Shown here: piece by piece, positions 25,090 to 32,982 of the stretch | How positions within the stretch are numbered: position 1 is the stretch's first letter | How the letters are laid out: every line of letters begins with the position of its first letter | Assembly (NCBI RefSeq): GCF_036237315.1 | Contig: NZ_CP108356.1 | Location: 7,383,501 to 7,447,500 of the forward strand | From: Streptomyces sp. NBC_01351 | GTDB taxonomy: Bacteria; Actinomycetota; Actinomycetes; Streptomycetales; Streptomycetaceae | Direction: 5' to 3' | DNA: 64,000 bases | Made by a program: the position numbers and the translations under genes | The notes under the pieces: model-generated | The model's input: only the letters and a program-made list of their open reading frames with translations | Databases searched by the model: none | What the model was told of the DNA's origin: nothing

Positions 25090-26268
25090 TCAGGCGTCGC
25101 TCGGCCGGGCATAGGTACGGCCCTTCCAGGCGGCTCCCCGTCCCCGGTAGTGCTGGACGGCCGAGTCGACGGTCATCAGCAGGTACAGGAACGCGGTGAA
25201 CGGAAGCAGCGGCGCGAGGGCGGCCGGCTGGCGGTAGTAGCGGAGCATCGGCAGGTAGGTGCCGGCCATCAGCAGCCAGGCCAGACCGCCGGCCCAGGCG
25301 ACGGCCGGGTATCCCGTCGCCAGTCCCGCCAGCAGGGCGGCCGGCGGCACGAGGTAGACCAGCACGAGCCCGGCGACGGTGCCCGCCAGGAGGAGGGGCT
25401 GGTGGCGCAGTTGCGCGTACGCGCTGCGGGAGACCATCCGCCACAGGTCGCCGAGCACGGGGTACGGGCGCACGCTGTCCACCCGCTCCGCGAGCCCGAG
25501 CCAGATCCGTCCCCCGGACCGCTGCACGGCGCGGGCCAGGGACACGTCGTCGATGACGGCCTGCCGGATGGAGTCCGGCACCCCCGCCTTCACGGCCGCG
25601 CGCGTGCGCAGCAGGACGCAGCCACCGGCCGCGGCCGCGGTGCGGGCGCCCGGGCGGTTGATCCGGCGGAACGGATAGAGCTGGGCGAAGAAGTAGACGA
25701 AAGCAGGTACGAGGAGCCGCTCCCAGAAGCCGGCGACGCGCAGCCGGGCCATCTGGGAGACCAGGTCGAGGTCGGCGGAGGTCGCGGCGGCGACCAGCTC
25801 GCGGAGGCTGTCGGGCTCGTGCGCGATGTCGGCGTCGGTGAGGAGGAGGAAGTCCGGTTCGACGGGATGCGCGGCGCGGGCGTGCGCGATGCCGTGGCGC
25901 AGCGCCCAGAGCTTCCCCGTCCAGCCGGGGTCGGGGTCGCCGGGGGAGACGACGGTGAGCGGCAGCCCGGGCTGCTCGTGCGCCAGTCGGAGCGCGAGGG
26001 CGGCGGTGCCGTCCGTGCTGCCGTCGTCCACCAGGACCACCTCGGCCTCGCCGGGATAGTCCTGGGCGATCAGTGACGGCAGGCTCAGCGGCAGCACCTC
26101 GGCCTCGTCCCGCGCGGGCACGACGATCGCCACGGACGGCCAGTGGGTGGGGGCGGTGCGGCGGGGCAGCCGGACGTCGGTGCGCCAGAACATGCCCTGG
26201 GCGAGGGTGAGCCAGAGCCAGGCGGCGAGGGAGGCGTAGGCCGCGCAGGCGGCGGTGAGGAGGCCCAT
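25090..26268 (-). CDS. HpnB-type glycosyltransferase (GT2, hopanoid-associated family)
   Basis: 392 residues from ATG 26268; the start is not backed by a clear ribosome site. A leading hydrophobic helix (LLTAACAAYASLAAWLWLTL) precedes a GT-A domain: SVAIVVPARDEAEVLPLSLP (nucleotide-binding start), VVLVDDGSTDGTA, FLLLTDADIAHEPDSL (DxD-like metal site), and AVIDDVSLARAVQRSGGRIW (catalytic-loop ED-type region). Several C-terminal helices (about 290-375) anchor it in the membrane. The family is named for hopanoid clusters, but no squalene-hopene genes are near, so the acceptor lipid is open. Divergent from the nucleotidyltransferase gene. Confidence 0.88.
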   Translation of the reverse strand: MGLLTAACAAYASLAAWLWLTLAQGMFWRTDVRLPRRTAPTHWPSVAIVVPARDEAEVLPLSLPSLIAQDYPGEAEVVLVDDGSTDGTAALALRLAHEQPGLPLTVVSPGDPDPGWTGKLWALRHGIAHARAAHPVEPDFLLLTDADIAHEPDSLRELVAAATSADLDLVSQMARLRVAGFWERLLVPAFVYFFAQLYPFRRINRPGARTAAAAGGCVLLRTRAAVKAGVPDSIRQAVIDDVSLARAVQRSGGRIWLGLAERVDSVRPYPVLGDLWRMVSRSAYAQLRHQPLLLAGTVAGLVLVYLVPPAALLAGLATGYPAVAWAGGLAWLLMAGTYLPMLRYYRQPAALAPLLPFTAFLYLLMTVDSAVQHYRGRGAAWKGRTYARPSDA

Positions 26269-26425
26269 GTCGGCAGTGTGCCGGGCCCTGCGGGGCCTGT
26301 CGCGGACCTGGCGGCGGCCGGTGCGCCGTCCGCGCATTGCCGGGGGCCGGGCGGGGCCGGGCGGGGGCCGGACGGGGCGGGAAAAGTCGTCGCCGCCGAT
26401 CACGGATTGCGCCACCCTGACCTGT

Positions 26426-27265
26426 ATGAACGCAGACCCTGCCGGTCGCACCGCCGCTGCGGGGGGCGCCGACCCCGAAGGCGCCGACCCCGCCGGCGTC
26501 GACCAGGCGCGACGCCTCGCCCGCGCGCTCTTCCCCGATGCCCTCGCCGTGGTCCTCGCCGGATCGACGGCGGCCGGTCGGGCGGGCGCCACCAGCGACC
26601 TGGACGTCGCGGTGCTCGTCAAGGACGGCGGCGAGACCTACCGGGAGACGATCCGCTTCGAGGGGCGGGTGGTGGAGCTCTTCGTCCACACCCGTGCCGG
26701 ACTCGAGGAACTCTTTGCCGCGGACGTCGCCGCGCGACGCGGGACCCTGCAGAGCATGTACGCCACCGGGCTCGTCCTCCTCGACGTGGACGGTGCGGCC
26801 GGACGGGCCCGTGCGCGGGCTGAGACCGACCTGCGGAAGGGGCCGCCGGCGTGGGATCCGCAGACGGTCGAAACGAAGCGGTACGTGCTGACGGACGCGC
26901 TGGACGACCTCTCCGACGCGGGCGACCGCATCGAGCGGCTCGCGGTGGCCGGAGTCGTACTCGGCGCCGCCGCCGAGCTGCTCCTCGAGCACCACCAGGC
27001 GTGGTCGGGCGGCGGGAAATGGCTCCCGCGGCGCCTGCGGGAAGCGGACGCGCGGCGCGGAGGCGCGCTGCTGGAGGGGCACCTGCACCTGTGCGAGTCC
27101 GGAGACCCGGGCCCGATGCTGGACGCGGTGTCGGAGATCCTCGATCTCGTGGGCGGCCCCCTGCGCGAGGGATACCGGCGCACCTGGCACGGCGTCATCG
27201 AATCGCTCGCGCTTCCCGGCACCGCTTCGGGCGCCCCGGCTTCGGCTGCGGCCGGGCGGGGCTGA
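26426..27265 (+). CDS. Pol-beta-like nucleotidyltransferase domain protein
   Basis: 279 residues from ATG 26426. After an Ala/Gly/Asp-rich head (~30 residues) the catalytic motif VVLAGSTAAGRAGATSDLDV (GSx10DxD, residues ~46-65) appears, with a third acidic position expected in FEGRVVELFVHT. The C-terminal ~130 residues are helical (YVLTDALDDLSDAGDRIERL, AAELLLEHHQAWSGGGKWLP), like the HEPN/KNTase C-terminal bundle. Relatives nucleotidylate antibiotics or proteins (MNT-type antitoxins). No toxin partner is adjacent, so the target is unknown. Confidence 0.88.
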   Translation: MNADPAGRTAAAGGADPEGADPAGVDQARRLARALFPDALAVVLAGSTAAGRAGATSDLDVAVLVKDGGETYRETIRFEGRVVELFVHTRAGLEELFAADVAARRGTLQSMYATGLVLLDVDGAAGRARARAETDLRKGPPAWDPQTVETKRYVLTDALDDLSDAGDRIERLAVAGVVLGAAAELLLEHHQAWSGGGKWLPRRLREADARRGGALLEGHLHLCESGDPGPMLDAVSEILDLVGGPLREGYRRTWHGVIESLALPGTASGAPASAAAGRG

Positions 27266-27300
27266 GGGCGCAGCCCGAACCGGGGGCGTGCGGGCGGGGC

Positions 27301-27549
27301 GGTGCCCCGCCGGGGTGTCTCCTCGGCTCGCGCACTCGGGTACGGCTTCGACCGGTGAGCGGTCGCCCATGCGCTCGGCCTGTGGGGACACCCCGCCGTG
27401 TCCCCACCCCGGCGGCGGTGCGACGGTGCCGACGGCGGAGGGGAGTGGGGACGTGCCGGGATGTCCCCGCAGGCCGAGCGCGCAACCACGCTTGGCGGCC
27501 GACAGCTGCCTCAGTGCGCGAGGGCGAGGAGACGCCCCGGCACGGCACC
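27301..27549. repeat. 249-base imperfect palindrome: two inverted modules of the intergenic hairpin family
   Basis: The arms 27301-27416 and 27434-27549 are inverted copies with scattered differences. Each arm carries a module in the order CCGGGG(T/C)GTCTCCTCG ... GCGCTCGGCCTG(T/C)GGGGACA(C/T)CCC, the same order as in the repeats at 49766 and 57538. In the left arm CGGGGTGTC (27311-27319) pairs perfectly with GACACCCCG (27387-27395). It fills the gap between two plus-strand genes (27265 and 27642). No coding potential. Confidence 0.7.
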
Positions 27550-27641
27550 ACGGACCGACCCACTCGACTCGGCCCCGCCGAAGTGAGCCGCACATCGCCG
27601 AGCCCCGCAGGGTGCGGCGGCGCGTCGACTAAGGTGGCCGC

Positions 27642-28433
27642 GTGAAGATCGCCCTCATGGACTCCGGAATCGGCCTCCTCGCGGCCGCCGCGGCAGTGCG
27701 GCGGATGCGGCCGGACGCGGACCTGATCCTGTCCAACGACCCCGACGGGATGCCCTGGGGGCCGCGCACCCCCGCCGACCTCGCCCAGCGGGCGCTCGCC
27801 GTGGCCAAGGCCGCTGCCGCGCACCGCCCGGACGCGCTCATCGTGGCCTGCAACACCGCCACCGTGCACGCTCTGGACACCCTGAGGGCGGAGCTGGAGC
27901 CGGGCATCCCGGTCATCGGAACCGTGCCGGCGATCAAGCCGGCCGCAGCCGACGGCGGCCGTGTGGCGATCTGGGCCACCCCCGCCACCACCGGCAGCCC
28001 TTACCAGCGCGGGCTGATCCGCGACTTCGCTACCGGGGCCCGGGTCACCGAAGTGCCCTGTCCCGGGCTCGCCGACGCCGTGGAGGCGGCCGACGATGCC
28101 GCCGTGACGGCAGCCGTCGCCGCGGCGGCCGCGCTGACTCCCGCCGACGTCACCGACGTGGTGCTCGGCTGCACGCACTACGAGCTGGTCGAGACCCCGA
28201 TCCGGGCCGCCCTGGCCGCGCGGACCGGCGGAGCCGACCTGGTCTTCCACGGTTCCGCGGAGCCCGTGGCCGTGCAGGCGCTGCGCCGAATCGGCGCCCG
28301 GCCCGAGCCGGACCTGCCCCGCACGGGCGGACTGACCGTCCTGTGCAGCGGGCGCGAGGGGAACCTTCCCGCCGCCGCGCTCGGGTACGCCGAGGGACGG
28401 CTGCTCGCGGGCCACGGCGCGCCCGTCGGGTAG
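27642..28433 (+). CDS. Asp/Glu racemase family protein (glutamate racemase-like)
   Basis: 263 residues from GTG 27642, with AAGGTGG about 6 bases upstream. Both catalytic cysteines of the family are present: LIVACNTATVHALDTL (Cys ~70) and VVLGCTHYELV (Cys ~184). IALMDSGIGLL at the start and VIGTVPAIKPAA match MurI-like enzymes, which interconvert L- and D-glutamate for peptidoglycan. The N-terminal motif is MDSGIG rather than the usual FDSG-G-x-x-V pattern, and the protein is diverged, so it may be a secondary racemase rather than the essential MurI. Monocistronic; the ABC-F gene follows after its own promoter. Confidence 0.85.
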   Translation: MKIALMDSGIGLLAAAAAVRRMRPDADLILSNDPDGMPWGPRTPADLAQRALAVAKAAAAHRPDALIVACNTATVHALDTLRAELEPGIPVIGTVPAIKPAAADGGRVAIWATPATTGSPYQRGLIRDFATGARVTEVPCPGLADAVEAADDAAVTAAVAAAAALTPADVTDVVLGCTHYELVETPIRAALAARTGGADLVFHGSAEPVAVQALRRIGARPEPDLPRTGGLTVLCSGREGNLPAAALGYAEGRLLAGHGAPVG

Positions 28434-28491
28434 TCCCCGGGCGAGCTCCGTGGGGGACCCGCCCCGACTTCCCGCAGCGAGACGGAACGTC

Positions 28492-28520
28492 TTGCGTCAC
28501 GCTCGTGCGTGGGTTACGGT
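28492..28520 (+). promoter_or_regulatory. predicted sigma70-type promoter of the ABC-F gene
   Basis: TTGCGT (28492-28497) and TACGGT (28515-28520) are spaced by exactly 17 bases, close to the -35/-10 consensus used by the main Streptomyces sigma factor. The expected start of transcription is near 28527, about 50 bases before the TTG start codon. Confidence 0.55.
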
Positions 28521-28536
28521 TGGACGCATTACGAGA

Positions 28537-28553
28537 CGAGACGTTTCGTCTCG
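28537..28553. promoter_or_regulatory. palindromic operator at the ABC-F transcription start
   Basis: CGAGACG-TTT-CGTCTCG is a perfect 7-base inverted repeat around TTT, preceded by an extra CGAGA half-site at 28532. It lies 16-33 bases past the predicted -10 box, where a bound repressor would block transcription. No regulator gene is adjacent, so the binding protein is unknown. Confidence 0.6.
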
Positions 28554-28576
28554 AATATCGACCGAAGGAATTGCCC

Positions 28577-30187
28577 TTGCGCGCTCCACTCGCCTCCACC
28601 CAGATCGTCCTGTCCGAGGTCACCAAGAGCTACGACACCCACGTCGTCCTGGACCGCGTCAGTTGTACGGTCCGGCCCGGCGAGCGCGTCGGCGTCGTCG
28701 GCGACAACGGCTCCGGCAAGTCCACCCTGCTCCGGCTCCTCGCCGGCCGGGAGCGGCCCGACCACGGCGAGGTCACCGTCACCGCGCCCGGCGGCGTCGG
28801 GCACCTCGCGCAGACCCTCGACCTCCCGCCGTCCGCCCGCGTCGGCGACGCCATCGACCTCGCGCTCGCCGACCTGCGGGCCTTGGAGCGCCGGATCCGA
28901 GCCGCTGAATCCCTCCTGCACCAGGCCGGCCCCGAGGAGCTCGCCGCGTACGCGGAGCTCCTCGCCGCCCACGAGGCGCGCGGCGGCCGCGATGCCGGCC
29001 GGCGCATCGCGACCACCCTGCACCGCCTGGGCGAACGCACCGCCCTGGATCCGGACCGCCGGCTCGGCACCCTGTCCGGCGGCCGGCGCTCCCGGCTCGC
29101 GCTCGCTGCCGCCCTCGCCGCCGAGCCGGAACTCCTGCTGCTCGACGAACCGACCAACGACCTGGACGACGAGGCGGTCGGCTGGCTGGAGGAGCGCCTG
29201 CGCGGCCACCGCGGAACCGTCGTCGCCGTCACTCACGACCGGCTCTTCCTCGACCGCGTCACCACCGCCGTCCTGGAGGTGGACCAGGACACCCGGACGG
29301 TACGTCGCTACGGAGACGGCTACGCCGGGTTCCTGACCGCCCGCACCGCCGAACGGGCCCGCCGGCAGCGGGAGTACGAGGAATGGCGCGAGGAGGTCCG
29401 GAGCGCCGAGAGGCTCGCCGACACCAACATCGGGCGATTCGCGGCGATCCCGCGCAAGCTGCCCCGCGGCTTCAGCGGAGCCGGCGCCTTCCGGGCCCGC
29501 TCGCGGACCCACGGCGCCGCGAGCCGCATCCGCGCCGCCCGCGAGCGGCTGTACAGGCTGACCGAGAACCCGGTTGCGCCGCCCCCGAAGCCGCTCTGCT
29601 TCACCGGGCGGTTCGCGGTGGGCTCGGCCGGGGTCGTCGAGCTGGCCGACGCGGCCGTGCCCGGACGGCTCGGACCGCTCTCGCTGACACTCGCGCCGGG
29701 GGAGCGGCTGCTGGTGACCGGGCCCAACGGGGCGGGGAAGTCGACACTGTTGCACCTGCTCGCCGGTGAACTCCAGCCCGAGCAAGGCCTCGTACGCACA
29801 CCGCCGCGGGTGGGGCTGCTCCGGCAGGACGACCCGTGGGCACGGGAACTCCGCTCGGTCGTCGAGGCGTTCGGCGAGGAACACGCCGACCGGGTCGCCG
29901 CGCACGGACTGCTCGCCCCGCGCGACCTCACCCGGCCGGTGTGCGCCCTTTCGGCGGGCCGGCGCCGCAAGCTGGAACTGGCCCGGCTGGTGGAGCGGCC
30001 CCTCGACCTGCTGCTCCTGGACGAGCCGACGAACCACCTGGCCCCTGCGGTGGTGGAGGAACTGGAGGCGGCCCTGGCCCACTTCGCGGGGACCCTGGTC
30101 CTGGTCACGCACGACCGGCGGCTGCGCGCGGCCTTCCGCGGACGCCGCCTGGAGCTTCAGCGCGAGCCGGTCGCGGCGAGCCGCTGA
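28577..30187 (+). CDS. ABC-F family ATP-binding protein
   Basis: 536 residues from TTG 28577, chosen because GAAGGA lies 7 bases upstream and the first family residues follow. Two ABC ATPase modules lie in one chain without membrane helices: first VGDNGSGKSTLLRLLAG, TLSGGRRSRLALA and LLLLDEPTNDLDD; second VTGPNGAGKSTLLHLLAG, LSAGRRRKLELA and LLLLDEPTNHLAP. The linker (about 235-330) is Arg-rich, as expected for the ribosome-contacting arm of ABC-F proteins. Such proteins protect or rescue ribosomes, and several in Streptomyces confer resistance to macrolide, lincosamide or similar drugs. A self-protection role is inference. The end overlaps the convergent ADP-ribosylglycohydrolase gene by 31 bases. 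Confidence 0.92.
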   Translation: MRAPLASTQIVLSEVTKSYDTHVVLDRVSCTVRPGERVGVVGDNGSGKSTLLRLLAGRERPDHGEVTVTAPGGVGHLAQTLDLPPSARVGDAIDLALADLRALERRIRAAESLLHQAGPEELAAYAELLAAHEARGGRDAGRRIATTLHRLGERTALDPDRRLGTLSGGRRSRLALAAALAAEPELLLLDEPTNDLDDEAVGWLEERLRGHRGTVVAVTHDRLFLDRVTTAVLEVDQDTRTVRRYGDGYAGFLTARTAERARRQREYEEWREEVRSAERLADTNIGRFAAIPRKLPRGFSGAGAFRARSRTHGAASRIRAARERLYRLTENPVAPPPKPLCFTGRFAVGSAGVVELADAAVPGRLGPLSLTLAPGERLLVTGPNGAGKSTLLHLLAGELQPEQGLVRTPPRVGLLRQDDPWARELRSVVEAFGEEHADRVAAHGLLAPRDLTRPVCALSAGRRRKLELARLVERPLDLLLLDEPTNHLAPAVVEELEAALAHFAGTLVLVTHDRRLRAAFRGRRLELQREPVAASR

Positions 30188-31083
30188 GCCAGTGCGCGGA
30201 GGCCGTCGGCGTCCAGGACGCGGTCCCCGAATCCGGGCAGCGGCACGTGGAGTGCGGCCGTCCAGCGGCCGGGGATCGCCCGCTGCCCGTACACCGCCCC
30301 GGCCAGGGCCCCCGTCACCGCCGCCACGGTGTCGGTGTCCCCGCCCAGGTCCACGGCGGCCCGCACGGCCTGGGCGAACCCCGTGGTGGTCCGCACTGCC
30401 CACACCGCCGAGCCCAGGCAGGGCCACACCGCCCCGTTGAACTCGGTGGCCAGGCCGGGGTGCCAGTCGGGGGCGAGCACGCGCCCGTACCGCTCGCGGT
30501 GGGCCGGGTGGACCGCGGCGAGCGTCGCCGGGAGCGCGGCCAGCGGGTCGGTTCCGTCCATGGCCACCCGTACGAGCTCGTGCAGCACGGCCGTGCCCTC
30601 CCAGGCCGCCCGGTCGCCGTGCGTCAGCGCCGCGATGCGCCGGGCGGCGGCCATGGTCTCGTCGCGCCCGGCGGCCGCGAAGTACACCGCCGAGGTGGCC
30701 GCCCGCATCAGGGAACCGTTGCCCGCCGCGCGGGCGTTGATCTGGAAGTGCAGGGCGGCCGCGAGGTCCCAGGGTTCGCCGTTCGTCAGCACGTCCTCGG
30801 TCTGGAGCCCGATGTCCTTCGGCTCGCCCGCCGCCCAGCGCTGGAAGCGGGCGAAGACGTCCGGGAGGTCCAGGCCGCCCCGCTCCAGCAGGGACTCGCC
30901 GACCAGGACCGCCATCTGGGTGTCGTCCGTGGCCTCGCCGGGATCCCAGCCGCCGCCCCCGGACATCTCCTCGCCGCGCGCGGTCAGAGCGCCCGCCGGG
31001 CCGAACTCGTACGGTGCGCCGAGCGCGTCGCCCGCCGCCGAGCCCAGGACGGCGCCCACGGCCCGGTCGAGCCGGGTGGTCAC
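30157..31083 (-). CDS. ADP-ribosylglycohydrolase family protein
   Basis: 308 residues from GTG 31083 (GGAGG 4 bases upstream). Metal-ligand motifs of the DraG/ARH family are clear: GSAAGDALGAPYEF at the start, ATDDTQMAVLVGE (T-D-D, residues ~51-63) and VDLGGDTDTVAAVTGALAGA near 260. These enzymes remove ADP-ribose from protein (Arg or Asn), from DNA, or from small molecules, using two Mg ions. Its GTG start overlaps the TGA of the upstream TetR gene (GTGA), so the two are translated as a unit. That coupling suggests regulated reversal of an ADP-ribosyl modification; no ADP-ribosyltransferase is adjacent. Confidence 0.95.
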   Translation of the reverse strand: MTTRLDRAVGAVLGSAAGDALGAPYEFGPAGALTARGEEMSGGGGWDPGEATDDTQMAVLVGESLLERGGLDLPDVFARFQRWAAGEPKDIGLQTEDVLTNGEPWDLAAALHFQINARAAGNGSLMRAATSAVYFAAAGRDETMAAARRIAALTHGDRAAWEGTAVLHELVRVAMDGTDPLAALPATLAAVHPAHRERYGRVLAPDWHPGLATEFNGAVWPCLGSAVWAVRTTTGFAQAVRAAVDLGGDTDTVAAVTGALAGAVYGQRAIPGRWTAALHVPLPGFGDRVLDADGLRALAQRLAATGSR

Positions 31084-31655
31084 GGTGCCTCCGCGGGGCG
31101 TGCGGCGGCCAGCAGGTCGCGGGTGAAGCGGTCCAGGTCGTCGAGGCCGGCCGCCGCCAGGGTGCCCGGCGCACCCGCCAGCAGGTGGGGGATCGCGCCG
31201 TGCAGGGCGAGGGTCAGGGCGCGGGCCGCTTCCGGTCCGGCCGGCAGCCCGGCCGCGTGCAGCAGGTGGGCGTGTGCGGCGAAGTCCGAGGTGCCGATCG
31301 GATCCAGCAGCGCCGCGAGCCACGGCCGCCGCGCGGCCTCGGTCTGGAGCTCCAGATAGGCCAGTACGCGCGGCCGCCCGGGCCCCGCCACGTCCCGCAG
31401 CAGCCCTGCGAGCAGGGCCGCCAGCTGCTGGGGGTCGCCGGGCGGGGGCCCGGCGGTCAGCGCCAGGTACTGCTCCAGGCAGCGCTCGGCGACGGCCCGC
31501 AGGAGCGCGTCGCGGGTCGGGAAGTAGTTCTTGGCCGTGCCCGTCGGCACGTCGGCGGCCGCGTCGACCGCCCGGTGGGTGAGCCCGCGCCCACCCGCCT
31601 CCGCCAGTACGGCGACCGCCGCGTCCCGCAGCCGGTCCCTTCGGTCCTGATTCAC
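31080..31655 (-). CDS. TetR-family regulator
   Basis: 191 residues from GTG 31655; no spaced ribosome site is seen, so it may be leaderless or start slightly differently. The HTH reads GGRGLTHRAVDAAADVPTGT then AKNYFPTRDALLRAVAE, residues ~21-57. The C-terminal domain (LAYLELQTEAARRPWLAALL) is of TetR_C type. It overlaps the ADP-ribosylglycohydrolase gene by four bases and is divergent from an FAD monooxygenase; a 15-base inverted repeat lies between. It probably represses both directions, with an inducer connected to the monooxygenase substrate. Confidence 0.93.
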   Translation of the reverse strand: MNQDRRDRLRDAAVAVLAEAGGRGLTHRAVDAAADVPTGTAKNYFPTRDALLRAVAERCLEQYLALTAGPPPGDPQQLAALLAGLLRDVAGPGRPRVLAYLELQTEAARRPWLAALLDPIGTSDFAAHAHLLHAAGLPAGPEAARALTLALHGAIPHLLAGAPGTLAAAGLDDLDRFTRDLLAAARPAEAP

Positions 31656-31668
31656 CTTGCCAGCTTAA

Positions 31669-31708
31669 CCACGCCCGTGGTACCACGGATGTAGTACCAC
31701 GGGTGTGG
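31669..31708. promoter_or_regulatory. inverted-repeat operator between TetR and FAD monooxygenase genes
   Basis: CCACGCCCGTGGTAC (31669-31683) and GTACCACGGGTGTGG (31694-31708) are inverted copies with one mismatch, spaced by 10 bases. Inside the left half, CCGTGGTACCACGG (31675-31688) is itself a perfect 14-base palindrome. The site lies between the divergent starts at 31655 and 31744, a normal position for a TetR-type operator. Confidence 0.7.
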
Positions 31709-31743
31709 TGGTCGGGTCTCCGTGTCGATGAAGGGAACGAGTC

Positions 31744-32856
31744 ATGGGCGGCAACAGCGGTACGGCCCTCGTCGTCGGCGCCGGAGTCGGCGGACTCGCC
31801 ACCGCCATCGGGCTGCGCCGGGCGGGCTGGGAGGTGACCGTCCTGGAGCGCCGGGCCGCACTCGAACGCTACGGAACCGCCTTCGGGATCCACCCCACCG
31901 CCCAATCCGCCCTCGACCGGCTCGGCCTCGGCGACGCGCTGCGGGCGCGCGCCGTCCCGTACCGCGACGGGTGGATCCGGCGGCCCGACGGCACGGTGCT
32001 CGCCGCCCTCCCGCTCGAACGGATCGAGCGCAAGGCGGGCCGGCCCGAGCTCCTCGTATCCCGCCCCTACCTGATCGACGCCCTGCTCGCCGAGCTCGAC
32101 AGGCTCGGCGGCACGAAGATCGAGTACGGGCGACCCCTCGCCGGCGAGGCCGCGAGCTTGGTCGCCGACCCGGCCACCGACCAAGCCGTCGGCCGGGCCG
32201 CCGCCCCCGCCCCCCTGCCGCCCGGCGTGGACCTCCTCGTCGGCGCCGACGGCATCAACAGCGCCGTCCGCACCGCGCACTTCGGCGCCCGCAGCCGCCC
32301 GCGCCGCATCGACACGGTCGCCTGGATCGGCACCGCGGGATTCGAGACGGGCGTGTACGGCGAGACCTGGGGCGCGGGCCGCTTCTTCGGCATGACCCCG
32401 GTGGAGCCCGGCCGCACCAACTGGTACGCCACCGTTCCCGAGGCCACCACCGCCGACGAGCTGCGCGGTGCCTTCGCCGACTGGCACGACCCCATCCCGC
32501 GCGTCCTCGCCGAGACCGACCCCGCCACGTGGATCCGGTACGAGATGCGCCACCTCTACCCCGCGCTCCCCGCCTTCACCGCCGCCGGCCGGGTCGCCCT
32601 CGTCGGCGACGCCGCCCACGCCATGACGCCCAACCTCGGGCAGGGTGCCTGTACCGCCCTGCTCGACGCCGAGGCCCTGACCCGCGCGGTGGCGGAGCGC
32701 GGCCCGGCCGGGCTGCCCGCGGCGCTGCGCGCGTACGGGGCCGAGCGCCGCCGCAGCGCCCAGCGGGTGGCCTTCGCCTCGCGGAACCTGCACCGCTTCA
32801 TGAGCGCCCGCCGCCCCGCCCTGCGCGACGCGCTCGTCGGGCTGCTGCCCGGCTGA
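31744..32856 (+). CDS. FAD-dependent monooxygenase (PHBH/aromatic hydroxylase type)
   Basis: 370 residues from ATG 31744, GAAGGGA upstream. The first FAD motif is ALVVGAGVGGLATAIGLRRA with the ribose-binding Glu in VLERRAALE; DLLVGADGINSAVR is the DG motif; VALVGDAAHAMTPNLGQGAC is the GD motif. These three define class A flavoprotein monooxygenases, which hydroxylate aromatic or polyketide substrates using NAD(P)H and O2. The substrate is unknown. Divergent from a TetR gene with an operator between, which suggests induction by its own substrate, such as a xenobiotic or drug. Confidence 0.94.
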   Translation: MGGNSGTALVVGAGVGGLATAIGLRRAGWEVTVLERRAALERYGTAFGIHPTAQSALDRLGLGDALRARAVPYRDGWIRRPDGTVLAALPLERIERKAGRPELLVSRPYLIDALLAELDRLGGTKIEYGRPLAGEAASLVADPATDQAVGRAAAPAPLPPGVDLLVGADGINSAVRTAHFGARSRPRRIDTVAWIGTAGFETGVYGETWGAGRFFGMTPVEPGRTNWYATVPEATTADELRGAFADWHDPIPRVLAETDPATWIRYEMRHLYPALPAFTAAGRVALVGDAAHAMTPNLGQGACTALLDAEALTRAVAERGPAGLPAALRAYGAERRRSAQRVAFASRNLHRFMSARRPALRDALVGLLPG

Positions 32857-32982
32857 CCCCCGCCCGCGCCACCCGGGAGCGGAACCTCAAGTTTCATTGA
32901 GGTCAAGAGCGGGCAGACGCGCGTTGCGGCGACCGGGCGAGAGGCGGTGGCGCCGATGCGGAACGTGAGTACGCTGCACAAC

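Noticed and set aside
24942-25199. 85-codon plus-strand ORF in the AT-richer gap
   Set aside because: Overlaps the end of the HpnB-type gene, has Arg/Ser-rich composition and no ribosome site.
25090-26268. Hopanoid biosynthesis cluster around the HpnB-type gene
   Set aside because: No squalene-hopene cyclase, squalene synthase or other hpn genes are adjacent.
25028-27595. 855-codon minus-strand open frame spanning the HpnB-type and nucleotidyltransferase genes
   Set aside because: Composition is Arg/Pro/Gly-rich with no domains, and it crosses two well-supported genes and the palindromic repeat.
27642-30187. Possible antibiotic biosynthetic cluster (racemase, ABC-F resistance protein, monooxygenase nearby)
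   Set aside because: No polyketide, peptide synthetase, terpene or RiPP core genes are present, and the genes have separate promoters.
28529-31174. 881-codon minus-strand open frame opposite the ABC-F gene
   Set aside because: A shadow of the ABC-F gene joined to an out-of-frame reading of the ADP-ribosylglycohydrolase.
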